Shown: one piece after another, positions 54,511 through 64,000 of the stretch
How the letters are laid out: every line of letters starts with the position of its first letter
Numbering within the stretch: the stretch's first letter is position 1
Assembly (NCBI RefSeq): GCF_004379255.2
Contig: NC_056049.1
Coordinates: forward strand, 3,410,001-3,474,000
Direction: 5' to 3'
From: Salvia splendens
Taxonomy: Eukaryota > Streptophyta > Magnoliopsida > Lamiales > Lamiaceae
DNA: 64,000 bases
Made by a program: the position numbers and the translations under genes
The notes under the pieces: generated by a model
Seen by the model: only the letters and a program-made list of their open reading frames with translations
What the model was told of the DNA's origin: nothing
Database searches by the model: none

Positions 54511-56256
54511 TATTTCATTTCATTGAGACTCAACTAAAACTGAGACCTAATTGTATTGAACTACTTTGGCATTATCTGACAGTGTTGCTGCTAATTTAAT
54601 CTAAGTAGTAGGGAATAATATATTACTATCCCTTGATTTTGTAGGCTAATTATAGTTGGAAGAGACCTGCATTGCTGCGTAAAGGTTGTACCATCAATCT
54701 TTATACGCAAGGGCTACCAGTGTTAGCTAAAAAGATTTCCAAAAATTTTTGAAAAAATTGGCGGTGATGATCAAGTGGGTTCTTGGGCGCTTGCTTGACA
54801 TGGGACCGGGCCGTAATACAAACATGCCGTTGCATTACCTTATCGCCCGACAGTTAGGGGGCGATATACCTAAAGACGAGAAATGGTTCTACGTCGGTGG
54901 ACAAACAATTCAGTTCACACCAAGGAATATGCCATGATCACCGGGCTCAACTTTGGGCCCTCTGATTTTGATCCATATACATCCACCCTTCAAATACCTA
55001 GAAGCAGTATTTACTATACGTATTTCGATGGTTAAGCTGCAAAAGTAGAACAGTTGAAGAAGAAATTCTTTAACAAAGAGCTTGGCAGCGACGTTCAAAA
55101 CTATTTCAAGGTGGCGAACTTGCTAGTTTACTATGACTGCCTCCTATGTCGTTCTGGTGATGTTTACGTAGATGATTGGGCGTGGACACTAGTTGAGGAC
55201 GTTGAGGCATGGAACCGATTTCCATGGGGCGCGTACACTTTTGGTGTATTGTGCCACTACATAGAGAGACCAAATACGAAGAGGGTAACTGTAAGTTACC
55301 ATTTTTGCTGCCCTGTTTGGGTTTTCCAGATATGGTCGTATGAGGCCATCCCCGCACTAGGCAAGAGATGCGGAGTTCATGATAGAAAAGATATATTGCC
55401 TCGGTGTTTAAGGTGGAGCTCAAAGCTAGACAAAAGAACCGATTATAAGTACTTCTTCGACGATCCGAAGGTACATTCTATTTTATTTTATTACTACTTC
55501 ATATTATTTGAAACAGATTATATGATTACACTTTCATTATATTTCTGCAGTTGAAAATATCTCCCTTGGCACCGACGGATGAAGAGCTGGTAATGCCTTA
55601 TATGAAATTCAATGGCAACGATCTTGACGAGTTGTTTAATGTGAGATACAAGCCTCCTCCACGAGGTTGTAGGTATAAGAAGAGGAAGACCATTGCAGGG
55701 GCAGAGTAGTTGAAGCGTCATCGATGGGAGAGAACTGTATCCAGTGATACGGACGAGACAGGGCACTCTGACTCTAAGCACGGGGAGCAAGAGAGAAGTG
55801 AAGCAAATGATTATGCGGGACGCTCAGGGCAGCCCAACACTGAGGGTGAAGATATAGAGAGCCGAATGAGGACAGTTTTGTTTGATGATTCTCCTACTGG
55901 CGTTCTTGCTCTACTCGTTCAGAAGATTGATGATCGGATTAATCAATTGTTTGAACGTAGACAGCATGAGCAGTCCGCTCTACTTGATCAGAAGATCGAT
56001 GATCGGATCAATCAATGGTTTGAACGTACCGTCGCCTTGAGGCTTGTCCCGTCGCCATTGTGGATGTCCTAAATATGAAGGAAGACAAGAGAGAATATAC
56101 CGAGGGCAATTCCGTCATATCAATAACTCCATGGTCCATGGAGGAAGAAAACCGCCAGCGGTATAAACATTTGAATTCAAATCACAAACGGTGAAAAAGC
56201 AATTCAACTTCAAAAACTTCAATCTTTCAGACACTCTCTCACCAAAGAAGCCAACA

Positions 56257-59200
56257 ATGGATTCTAGAAAACGGAAACCCAATCTCAAACATTCTTCTCC
56301 GTTGCCGAATCCTCCACCTTCTTTAATTTTCAGAGACATTTCAAACCTCAAAACCCCTCAACAGCCCTCGAAACGCCCCAATTTCCCGGCTTCCCCGCAT
56401 TTCTCCGCTCTGAAAAATACCCCCTCGTCTTCTATACGCCGCGCCCCCAAAACGTCGGCATTGAAATCAAAGGCGGCGCGCAGATTGAAGACATTTGAAT
56501 CCGAGCAATCCAAGTCCGCACGGATTGCTCAGAGCGAGAAGGAGAAATCGCTGAGATCACTTGCGAGGTCGCTCACTGTATGGCTCAATTTTCTGTTCGA
56601 AAACCCTAGCTCGTGTGGGTGTGATCCGTCTCTTTTAGGTGGTGAGGAAAAGGAAGCAATTGTGAATAATGGGAAGAGAGAGAGTTTGCAGGGCCGTGCG
56701 GTGGGAGTTGATGGGCCGTGGAGGGGCCCGAAGAGGCAGAGGGATTCGCTTTGGAGAGGGGAGGGGAATGGTGAGTCGGCAAAGAATGGGTTCCCGAATT
56801 CCATGTTTTCTGGATTGAGGGCTTCATTGCAGGAGATATGTAGCTTTGACGACTTGAAGGAGAGAATGAGGATGTATTTGAGTTTGGGTGGTTGCAAAGA
56901 GGTTTTTGAAGCAATGACTCAAGTAACAAAGGTGTGATTCTCATTTTTCTCTCGATGAGATTTTCGCAATTTGAGTTTTACTCAACTTTTTGCTATAACT
57001 GACATAAACTGAAAGTTTGTTTTTTTAAGTTCAACTGTTTTCACATTACTCCATTTTTGAAAAATGTTTTGGTTTCCTAGCTGGCCTCATTCCAGCAGAA
57101 GTCTTTCATTCTTCATCATTGATTATGCTATTCTTGCATGATCACTTGTAAACCTTTTTGTCTTAATTTTCAGAACATAGACGAAGGGCGACTGAAAATG
57201 AGGGCAAGTTGCCCCATAATGAGTGATGTCGGGATGAAGGAGAAAGCCATGAAATATCTCATGTCTTATAACCCTATCTGGCTTCGAATTTGTCTATACA
57301 TAATCTTGGGTGGTGACTCCTTGTTGCCAAATGATAATGTCAATTCTGAGCCAGAAAATGCATTCCTAAGGATGGTTCTCGAAAAGCAATTTTTCTGGCA
57401 TGCTGGACTGGCTAAAGCTCATGCTTACAACAAGCAGGTTGAGGGTTTATACAGGCCAGGTTACTATGAAAAACTGGGGAATGTAATTTTGAAGAGATTC
57501 TTGCTCCTTGTTATTATAATTGACAGAGCCAAGTTCCAAACAAGTCTTCCTCTTAAATATGGAATTGATGGACTGGATGGTGGGTCGCCTCCAATGTTTA
57601 CTTCAAAATCTTCTATCAAATCAAGCCGTCAACTAGTTATTGGTAATTTTTCTTGTTCGCATTGTGCATATGTTTGGATTTGTGTTGCTTATTATTGTTC
57701 TTACTAGTTATGCATAACTTGACGTATGTTCTCTCTCTTCAAACCAGACTTTCTCTCGTCTGATGTGATGCATGGGGAAGGAAGTGTTGTAGCACATCTT
57801 GCGATTGTTGGATATAATGTCACTTACCAGCAAGTAAGAAACTTGGACAATTTTCTTCTTACAATTTCTCCGAGGAAGTTATCTACAACTATCTTCATTG
57901 ATATTATATGTAATTGTTTTAATTTTGTTTCAAACTTTCCTTCCATGCTACAGAATCCTTTGGTCGAGTATGACTTCAGAATCTCTAATTTATTTGAAGA
58001 TCTCTGTGATGGCATCAGGCTTTGCAGAGCCACGGGTCTCCTAAGACATGATTCCTCCATTCTCACGGTATGTTGGATGTAGAGACTGTTTAGCTTGTTC
58101 AAGTTGTTTTCTGCTTGATATAATCATGTGATTAACAATAAATTCTTGCGTGGACAGAAAGTGGTGGTTCCATCTGACACACAAAAAAAGAACCTGTTTA
58201 ACTGTGGCATTGCACTGAAATATCTGAGGGAAGCTGGTGTATCCTTACTTGATGAAGATGGAACAGAAGTTATGGAAGAGGATGTAGTTAGTGGTGACAA
58301 GGAGCTTACACTTTCCTTGCTCTGGAACATGTTTGTCAACTTACAGGTGGGTGGTGATTTTTTCTTATGCACATCTTCAGTCTCATGTTTGTTTTTTTTA
58401 CATTGTATAGTTTGAATAATTTAATGGGAAGATATGCTGCTGTGATGTTTGATACTCAACTCGATGAAGATATTTGCTGATTCAACCTCTTATATATTTT
58501 GCAGTTGCCTCTCTTGATCAACAAATCACTTATATCAGAAGAAATTTCAAATATTCGAGGAGTTGTGGTATGTTCAATTATGCTATGACTACTTTTAATG
58601 CTTGTAAAGAATATCTCTATAAAGTACATAAACTTTTGCATATTAGTAGTATTAAAATTGCATATATTTTTCCTATGTTGGATTTTTATAGAAGAGCTTA
58701 ATAACCATTACATTTTTAGAGTTCAATGTCTAATTAATGTTTGCAATGCTATCTGCAGGATCATTCAATCACCCAGACACCCTTGGATTTGCTACTTAAC
58801 TGGATTCAGGTGTTTAGATATACCTTTCTTAAGCTTTTACTGATGTTTCACTCACTTTTGAGAGAGAGTGAGTGGTTTACAAAATAATGTTTATTAGTTT
58901 GTTCTTTCTGGAAAGGAGTAAGCCAACTGAAAAAGTTGAGAATATATCAGGACTTAAAGCGAGTGTTTGGACTTGGCTGAGAGATCCTCTAATTTTGCAT
59001 GTCAAATTTAAGGTTATCGAATTCGAAGGGAATAATGTAGGCTGAATAATTTGGCTATGATTATTAGCTTCACTTGAATTTTTCGTTGTGTATAGGCTAA
59101 TGGGTTAGAGAATTATGGGAGGGAGAGTAAGCACAAAAGCTCATATGCACTATTTTCCTTGCATGTTTTCCTTAGTAATTTGACAGGTTTCTAACCTACA

Positions 59201-59817
59201 AGAGAATGCACTTATTTCTTCAGGCAGTTTGTGCAACTTACGAACTCAAAGTTGAAAGTCACTCTTCCTTACTGGATGGAAAAGCCATGTGGTGTTTGCT
59301 TGATTTCTACTTTCGCAAAGAGCATGACTGTTCATGTTCCTTTAAGGTAAGTTGCCTACATTTCCTTGTTCCTGCGATTTGGTCAGATTCAAACTTATTC
59401 CACTATGGTTTCCAGGATCCATGTGGAACGAAGAATGAAGTTTCTATCATGTCAGCAATTGAATACACAGATGCAGTTCACAACTTCATATTGTCTCAAA
59501 AATTAACATCTTTGTTAGGGAACTTTCCAGAGGTAATGCTGCTAACTTTCAATTTTTAGTACCATGCACTATTGGATATGGCAATATACCAAGTGATCTT
59601 TTAGCATGATCATAGCTTGAAAGTGTCTCTAAATATCTCTAATGTATGGTAAAGTTGATATTGCTTATGCATCATCTTGTTGACTAATGTGGATGAGACT
59701 ATCACCCAGGTTTTACAAGTGAGTGACATATTAGAACATAATGGGGCATCCAGCGGGAAGAGTGTAATCATCCTTCTGGTGTTTCTCTCAATTCAGTTAC
59801 TCGTGAAGAGAAACATG
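56257..59817 (+). CDS. ASPM-like (abnormal spindle) protein, N-terminal part
   Basis: Ten exons in phase: 56257-56931, 57174-57642, 57748-57833, 57954-58067, 58158-58346, 58505-58567, 58759-58809, 59224-59346, 59416-59532 and 59710-59817 (665 codons so far). The N-terminus MDSRKRKPN is basic and Ser/Pro rich. The middle part (SLRSLARSLTVWLNFLFENP, PGYYEKLGNVILKRFLLLVI) is typical of plant ASPM. Calponin-homology regions follow: EYDFRISNLFEDLCDGIRLC with CGIALKYLREAGV, and LLLNWIQAVC with DGKAMWCLLDFYF. The family binds calmodulin through many IQ motifs and organises spindle microtubules; the IQ repeats must lie beyond the window. The antisense copia element begins 39 bp after exon 10, inside intron 10. 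Whether the gene continues intact on the far side cannot be seen. Confidence 0.92.
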
Positions 59818-59855
59818 GTAACATTTTGAATCACATTTCTCTTTAAAACCTTACT

Positions 59856-60481
59856 TGTTGGCATCTAGAGCTCATTTGACATTTTCTCTTGTTGAGATTT
59901 ACGCACACAAGGCTTTCACACACTCAAGAAGATCACACACACACTCACTGTTGTATGAGATCACACAATGCAGAAACACACACACTCACACTTTGAGTAT
60001 TGAAGATGATAATCTTGGAGAGAAACTGGAAAATTCTTTATTGATTAAACTCTACTCTAAACTACACACGGTGAGCTATTTAAAGCTCTACAATCAAGTA
60101 GCAACTGCTACTAACTAACTACAAGAAGAATCAAGAAAGCAAGAAGAATAACCGCTACATCTCAGCTAACTAACTGCTGCTCCAACGGCTAGTTCGGCTA
60201 GGTTGCTTCTTCCTTCTCGGTTCAAGACCGAACTCCTTCCTCGACTCAAGACCGAACTCCTTCCTCGGCTCAAGACCGAACTCCTTCTCGGCTCACAACC
60301 GAACTCTTCCTTCTCGGCTCACAACCGAACTCTTCCTTCTCGGCTAGTTCCAGCTCAAAGCCGAGCTTCCTTCTTCTGCCTTCTTCTTCTCGGCTAGTTC
60401 CAGGCTAGTTCCAGCTCGGTAAGCCGAGCTTACCGAACTCTGCCTTCTTCTTCCAACTGAAATGAGCACTCCATTATTACA
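59856..60481 (-). repeat. 3' LTR of the antisense copia element
   Basis: 626 bp. On the minus strand it starts TGTAATAATGGAGTGC and ends GATGCCAACA. It includes a tandem array (60213-60360) and a TTTAAATA TATA-like motif near 60076-60086. Confidence 0.8.
60213..60360 (-). repeat. 24-27 bp tandem array inside the LTR
   Basis: On the plus strand the unit CTCGGCTCAAGACCGAACTC occurs about five to six times, with the last copies changed to CTCGGCTCACAACCGAACTC. Each unit carries a CGGNTCNNNNCCGA palindrome-like core. Confidence 0.85.
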
Positions 60482-63400
60482 ATTCTCCACCTGAGGGCTC
60501 ATCTCAGTTCTTGCACAAACATTGATCAATTTCTTGCAATGATCAAACTTGTCTCTACCTAGAGACTTTGTTAGCATGTCAGCCGGATTGTGCAAGGTGT
60601 TAATCTTAATCACCTTCACTCTCCCCTTTTCAATCTCATCTCTAATGAAATGCAACTTTATGTCTATGTGCTTGCTCCTTTCATGAAAACCCGGATGTTT
60701 AGCCAAGCACATAGCTGAGCTGCTGTCACAATGAATCACCATTGTCTTTTGGTCAAAACCAAAGTCAGAAATCACTCCCTGAATCCAAAAGCTCTCCTGT
60801 ACAGCTGCAGTGAGAGCTATATACTCTGATTCTGTTGTTGAGAGAGCAACAACACTTTGCAACCCTGATTTCCAGCTGATTACAGTTCCAAACATGGTGA
60901 AAAGATTACCTGTTTGGGACTTCCTGTTGTCCAGGTTTGCAGCATAGTCTGCATCACAATAGCCCTGCACAACCTCCTCAGATTCACCTTCCCAGCCATT
61001 GAAGACAATCCCCCAGTCCTTAGTTGACTTCATGTACCTCAATATCCACTTAAGAGCATTCCAATGCTCCTTCCCCGGGTCTGCCATGTATCTGCTAGTC
61101 ACTGAGATAGCATGAGCAAGATCTGGTCTTGTACAAATCATAGTATACATAACACTTCCAACCACACTAGCATAAGGGATAGCCTCCATCTCATCAGCCT
61201 CTTGCTTAGTTTTAGGGGCCTGCTCCTTTGAAAGCTTAAAACTCTGGGACAGAGGAGTTGATGTAGCTTTTGCATTTTCCATTTTGAATCTCTGCAAAAC
61301 TTTCTCAATATAGTCAGTTTGCAGCATCCACAGCTTCTTGCAGCCTCTATCTCTCTGAATATGTATGCCTAGGATCTTCCTTGACTCTCCTAGATCCTTC
61401 ATTTCAAAGCTTGACTTCAGATCTTGTTTAACTTTCTGAATTTCTGTCATAGAAGGCCCTGCAAGTAGCATATCATCCACATAGAGTAATAGGTAGGCAA
61501 TGGGAGTCTTGCCTGCCTTCTTGATGTAAATGCAATCATCATATTCTGACTTGGAGAAGCCAATCTTCTTCATCTGTGCATCAAACTTCTTATTCCACTG
61601 TCTAGGACTTTGCTTAAGTCCATAAAGACTTTTCTGTAACAGGCACACCTTGCCTTCTTCTCCAATCTTCACATAGCCCTCTGGCTGTTCCATGAAGATA
61701 GTTTCCTCTAGATCTCCATTTAGGAAGGCTGTCTTCACATCAAGCTGTTGTAGCTCCCAGTCAAGCTGATTCACCACAGCCAATAGGATCCTAATTGAAG
61801 TGTGCTTCACAACAGGTGCAAACACTTCATTGAAATCGATTCCCTCCTGCTGTGTAAAGCCTCTAGCCACCAGCCTTGCCTTGAACCTGACTCTATCCTT
61901 ATCAGTGGTCTCAATCTTTCTTTTAAACAACCACTTACAGCTTACCAGCCTCCTTTCCTTACCATCTGTACTCAGCTTGGATTTGTCCACCAAAATCCAT
62001 GTTTTGTTCTTGAGTAAAGACTCTATTTCCTCATTCATGGCTTCAATCCATCTTTCTCTATCTTTACTCTGCATAGCTTCTTTATATGTGAGTGGATCTG
62101 CGCCATCAATACTTTCAGCTGCACACAGAGCATAATACACAACATCAGAGAACTTTGTTGGTGGCCTTGTTTCTCTTCTAACTCTGTCCCTTGCAAGCTG
62201 ATAGTCTCTGATAGAGTCTGATATAGACTCACCAGCCTGGTTGCCCTGAGTTGGAGCCTCTTCTTTATCTGAATCAGACTCACTCCCTGAGTCAATAACT
62301 CCACCTGCTCCTAGGCCAACCCCCACAGGCTCCACCTTGAAGAAATCACTCTCATCTTCACTGGAGTCCAGCTTATCTTTCAGGTATGGCATCTGATCCT
62401 CCAAGAACACCACATCCCTACTCACCAAGACCTTCTGCTTACCGGGCTCAATACACCAGAGCCTATACCCCTTAACACCCCTCTGATACCCCAACATAAT
62501 ACATTTCAGAGCCCTAGCTTCAAGCTTGCTTTGCCTAGCATGAGCATAGGCCACACACCCAAACACCTTGTACTTTGAGTAGTCACTATGAGCTCCATTC
62601 CACATGTAATCAGGAGTTTCAGATTTCAGGGCAGTAGATGGGCATTTATTGATGAGATAGGCTGCTGTATACACAGCCTCACCCCAGAATCTGCTGCTCA
62701 AACCAGAACCAAGAAGTAGGCACCTCACCCTCTCTAGGATTGTCCTATTCATCCTCTCCACAACACCATTTTGCTGAGGATTACCAGGAACAGTCCTATG
62801 CCTCTTCATACCCTTCTCTTTACAAAACAGATCAAACTCCGCAGACAAGAACTCTAGGCCATTGTCTGTTCTTAAGCATTTAACACTTCTACCCTTCTCT
62901 AGCTCAACCTCCTTACACCATATCTTGAACTTTGTGAGTGTTTCAGATTTTTCTTTAAGGATATATACCCACAACTTCCTTGTATAGTCATCAATGATAG
63001 CTAGATAATACTTTCCTCCACCAATTGAACACACCGGTGAAGGCCCCCAAAGATCACTATGTATGTAGTCTAAAGGGGCTGTAGAAGAGTGAATACCTGT
63101 AGGATAGGGTGCCTTCTTAGCCTTTCCAAGTATACACTGCTCACAGGGGTTCATCTTGTTGAAATCTCCAGAGATCAGACCCTTCTTGATGAGTTCTTTC
63201 AAGCTTCCTTCAGCTGGGTGGCCCAATCTCTTGTGCCATAGCATTATGGAATTATCTGACACTGCATTGCTTTCTCCATCAACAGCCTTAGCCTTCAGAT
63301 AATAGAGAATATGCTCTCTGTCAGCTTCCATCATCACTGCATCTCCAGATTTAACAAACAATTTTCCTTGACTCATCAATATGGTGAACCCTTTCTGCTC

Positions 63401-64000
63401 CAGCATTCCCAATGAGATGAGATTCCTCTTCACTTCTGGAATATACCTCACCCCAGTTAGGATCTTTATAGAGCCATCTTGTAGGCTTAGCTTTACCTTC
63501 CCTATTCCTCTGATCTGACAAATATGATTGTTTCCAAGAACAACCGTACCCGATGCTTCTTGAAGATCATGAAACCAGCTTCTATTGGGGCACATATGGA
63601 AGCTGCACCCCGAGTCCATTATCCACCTGTGACTGACCCCACTGTCACTAATATTCATAAGTTGAGCCGGGGGATCAGCACTCTCCACACAATCAGATTG
63701 GTTGTGTCCCTCAGAGGCCATCTTTCTCTTCCATGCATGACAATCTTTCTTCAAATGTCCAGGTTTCTTGCACCAATAGCAAGCTCTGGTTTCCTTCTGA
63801 GCATCAGAACTTGAGGGTTTAGGGCCCTCAAACTTCTTCTTGAAGTTCTGCTTCTTGAACTTCTTCACATTCAAGGCCTCTGCAGCTTGAACATTGGAGC
63901 TTGCAGAGCCTCTGTTGGCTGTCTTCTGGAGTTCTTTGGCCATCAAGGCTGAATAGACTTCTGCATAGGTGATAGGTTTATCTCTTCCATAGATAATGGC
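60344..64000 (-). CDS. copia polyprotein (gag 3' part to RNase H), uninterrupted
   Basis: One frame is open from the window edge for 1218 codons. In order: CYWCKKPGHLKKDC zinc knuckle; protease WIMDSGCSFHMC (DSG); pre-integrase LWHKRLGHPAEGSL; integrase (HSDLWGPSPV, IDDYTRKLWVYIL, LRTDNGLEF, PQQNGVVERMNR); reverse transcriptase (CKWLFKRKIETTD, QLDVKTAFLNGDL, YVDDMLLAG); RNase H (GYCDADYAANLDNRKS, SWKSGLQSVVALSTTESEYI). The frame runs 46 codons into the LTR before a stop. The DSG rather than DTG active site is normal for many plant copias. No stop or frameshift over 3.6 kb points to a young and possibly active insertion. The start lies outside the window. Confidence 0.95.
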   Translation of the reverse strand, partial: AIIYGRDKPITYAEVYSALMAKELQKTANRGSASSNVQAAEALNVKKFKKQNFKKKFEGPKPSSSDAQKETRACYWCKKPGHLKKDCHAWKRKMASEGHNQSDCVESADPPAQLMNISDSGVSHRWIMDSGCSFHMCPNRSWFHDLQEASGTVVLGNNHICQIRGIGKVKLSLQDGSIKILTGVRYIPEVKRNLISLGMLEQKGFTILMSQGKLFVKSGDAVMMEADREHILYYLKAKAVDGESNAVSDNSIMLWHKRLGHPAEGSLKELIKKGLISGDFNKMNPCEQCILGKAKKAPYPTGIHSSTAPLDYIHSDLWGPSPVCSIGGGKYYLAIIDDYTRKLWVYILKEKSETLTKFKIWCKEVELEKGRSVKCLRTDNGLEFLSAEFDLFCKEKGMKRHRTVPGNPQQNGVVERMNRTILERVRCLLLGSGLSSRFWGEAVYTAAYLINKCPSTALKSETPDYMWNGAHSDYSKYKVFGCVAYAHARQSKLEARALKCIMLGYQRGVKGYRLWCIEPGKQKVLVSRDVVFLEDQMPYLKDKLDSSEDESDFFKVEPVGVGLGAGGVIDSGSESDSDKEEAPTQGNQAGESISDSIRDYQLARDRVRRETRPPTKFSDVVYYALCAAESIDGADPLTYKEAMQSKDRERWIEAMNEEIESLLKNKTWILVDKSKLSTDGKERRLVSCKWLFKRKIETTDKDRVRFKARLVARGFTQQEGIDFNEVFAPVVKHTSIRILLAVVNQLDWELQQLDVKTAFLNGDLEETIFMEQPEGYVKIGEEGKVCLLQKSLYGLKQSPRQWNKKFDAQMKKIGFSKSEYDDCIYIKKAGKTPIAYLLLYVDDMLLAGPSMTEIQKVKQDLKSSFEMKDLGESRKILGIHIQRDRGCKKLWMLQTDYIEKVLQRFKMENAKATSTPLSQSFKLSKEQAPKTKQEADEMEAIPYASVVGSVMYTMICTRPDLAHAISVTSRYMADPGKEHWNALKWILRYMKSTKDWGIVFNGWEGESEEVVQGYCDADYAANLDNRKSQTGNLFTMFGTVISWKSGLQSVVALSTTESEYIALTAAVQESFWIQGVISDFGFDQKTMVIHCDSSSAMCLAKHPGFHERSKHIDIKLHFIRDEIEKGRVKVIKINTLHNPADMLTKSLGRDKFDHCKKLINVCARTEMSPQVENCNNGVLISVGRRRQSSVSSAYRAGTSLELAEKKKAEEGSSALSWN

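Larger units (their letters stand above)
52747..56072 (+). pseudogene. DUF1985-type gene, degenerate
   Basis: A possible first exon (52747-52818, MSSSKEGTSESDYEWQKFP, donor GCCG|GTTAGT) is followed, after a 1.8 kb intron full of transposons, by an exon from 54645 (ANYSWKRPALLRKG). The DUF1985 region then appears in pieces: LPLHYLIARQLGGDIPKDEK, a shift at about 54930 into YAMITGLNFGPSDFDPY, a TAA in FDG[stop]AAKVEQ, then DDWAWTLVEDVEAWNRFPWG and VFQIWSYEAIPALGKRCGVH. The last exon from 55551 ends in a stop at 55707. A further frame to 56072 has two copies of QKIDDRINQ.FER. DUF1985 proteins are often parts of plant MULE-type elements with Ulp1-like proteases, but no protease is seen here. Confidence 0.6.
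59856..64000 (-). mobile_element. Ty1/copia retrotransposon in ASPM intron 10, antisense, cut by window end
   Basis: The element lies on the minus strand with its 3' LTR at 59856-60481 and the polyprotein reading to the window end. The LTR is TG to CA. The purine-rich CAGGTGGAGAAT lies just upstream of the LTR on the minus strand. TTACT at 59851-59855 would be one target duplication; the other copy and the 5' LTR are beyond 64000. Confidence 0.9.

Noticed and set aside
61800..62304. Plus- and minus-strand frames within the second copia element
   Set aside because: Out-of-frame shadows of the uninterrupted polyprotein.

Overview
The window is nuclear DNA of a flowering plant. Genes are split by many short GT-AG introns, nuclear-type pentatricopeptide (PPR) genes and an RLCK-VII kinase are present, and Stowaway, Tourist, hAT, Mutator, Harbinger and Ty1/copia elements fill the spaces. 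Gene and repeat style suggest a eudicot, possibly Lamiales; that placement is an inference and is not proved by the sequence.

Host genes in order: a frameshifted tryptophan synthase beta-like gene (1.4-3.3 kb, +); VPS28 of ESCRT-I (3.9-4.5 kb, -); a small conserved plant protein (9.0 kb, +); an RLCK-VII/PBL kinase (9.5-11.1 kb, -); mitochondrial cardiolipin synthase with an apparent 1-nt frameshift (15.2-17.8 kb, +); a PPR336-like protein (18.0-19.2 kb, -); tRNA-Trp(CCA) (19.4 kb, -); TOM1, a seven-transmembrane-type membrane protein (29.8-34.1 kb, +); the last two exons of a Derlin gene (-), split by a copia element; a 735-aa P-type PPR protein (45.2-47.4 kb, +); a decayed TOM1-LIKE (VHS/GAT, TOL) C-terminus (47.5-48.1 kb); and the N-terminal two thirds of an ASPM-like spindle protein (56.3-59.8 kb, +), which runs into an antisense copia element and off the window.

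The most striking structure is at 21358-29690: an apparently complete 8.3 kb PIF/Harbinger transposon with matching terminal inverted repeats and a 3-bp TTG target duplication. It carries four intact spliced genes: a DDE transposase (+), a two-domain B3 DNA-binding protein (-), one Myb/SANT-like protein (+) and a second, ORF1-type Myb/SANT-like protein (-). Two ORFs (transposase plus one Myb/SANT protein) are usual for the superfamily, so the B3 gene and the second Myb-like gene look like cargo or added regulatory genes. The right end lies 76 bp from the TOM1 start codon, so transposon DNA now occupies the TOM1 promoter position.

The 34-56 kb stretch is accessory and decayed. It holds a full-length but dead copia element with exact TSD (35124-42391), a long-TIR Mutator-like element (42803-44068), a Harbinger relative with only an ORF1 gene (48811-50773), a sequence ghost of TOM1 intron and 3'UTR (about 50.8-51.2 kb), a Harbinger transposase fragment (51.2-51.7 kb) and a broken DUF1985 gene whose intron hosts a hAT-like element and Stowaway MITEs. 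Exon boundaries were read from splice consensus, phase and family similarity by eye; no alignment was run.
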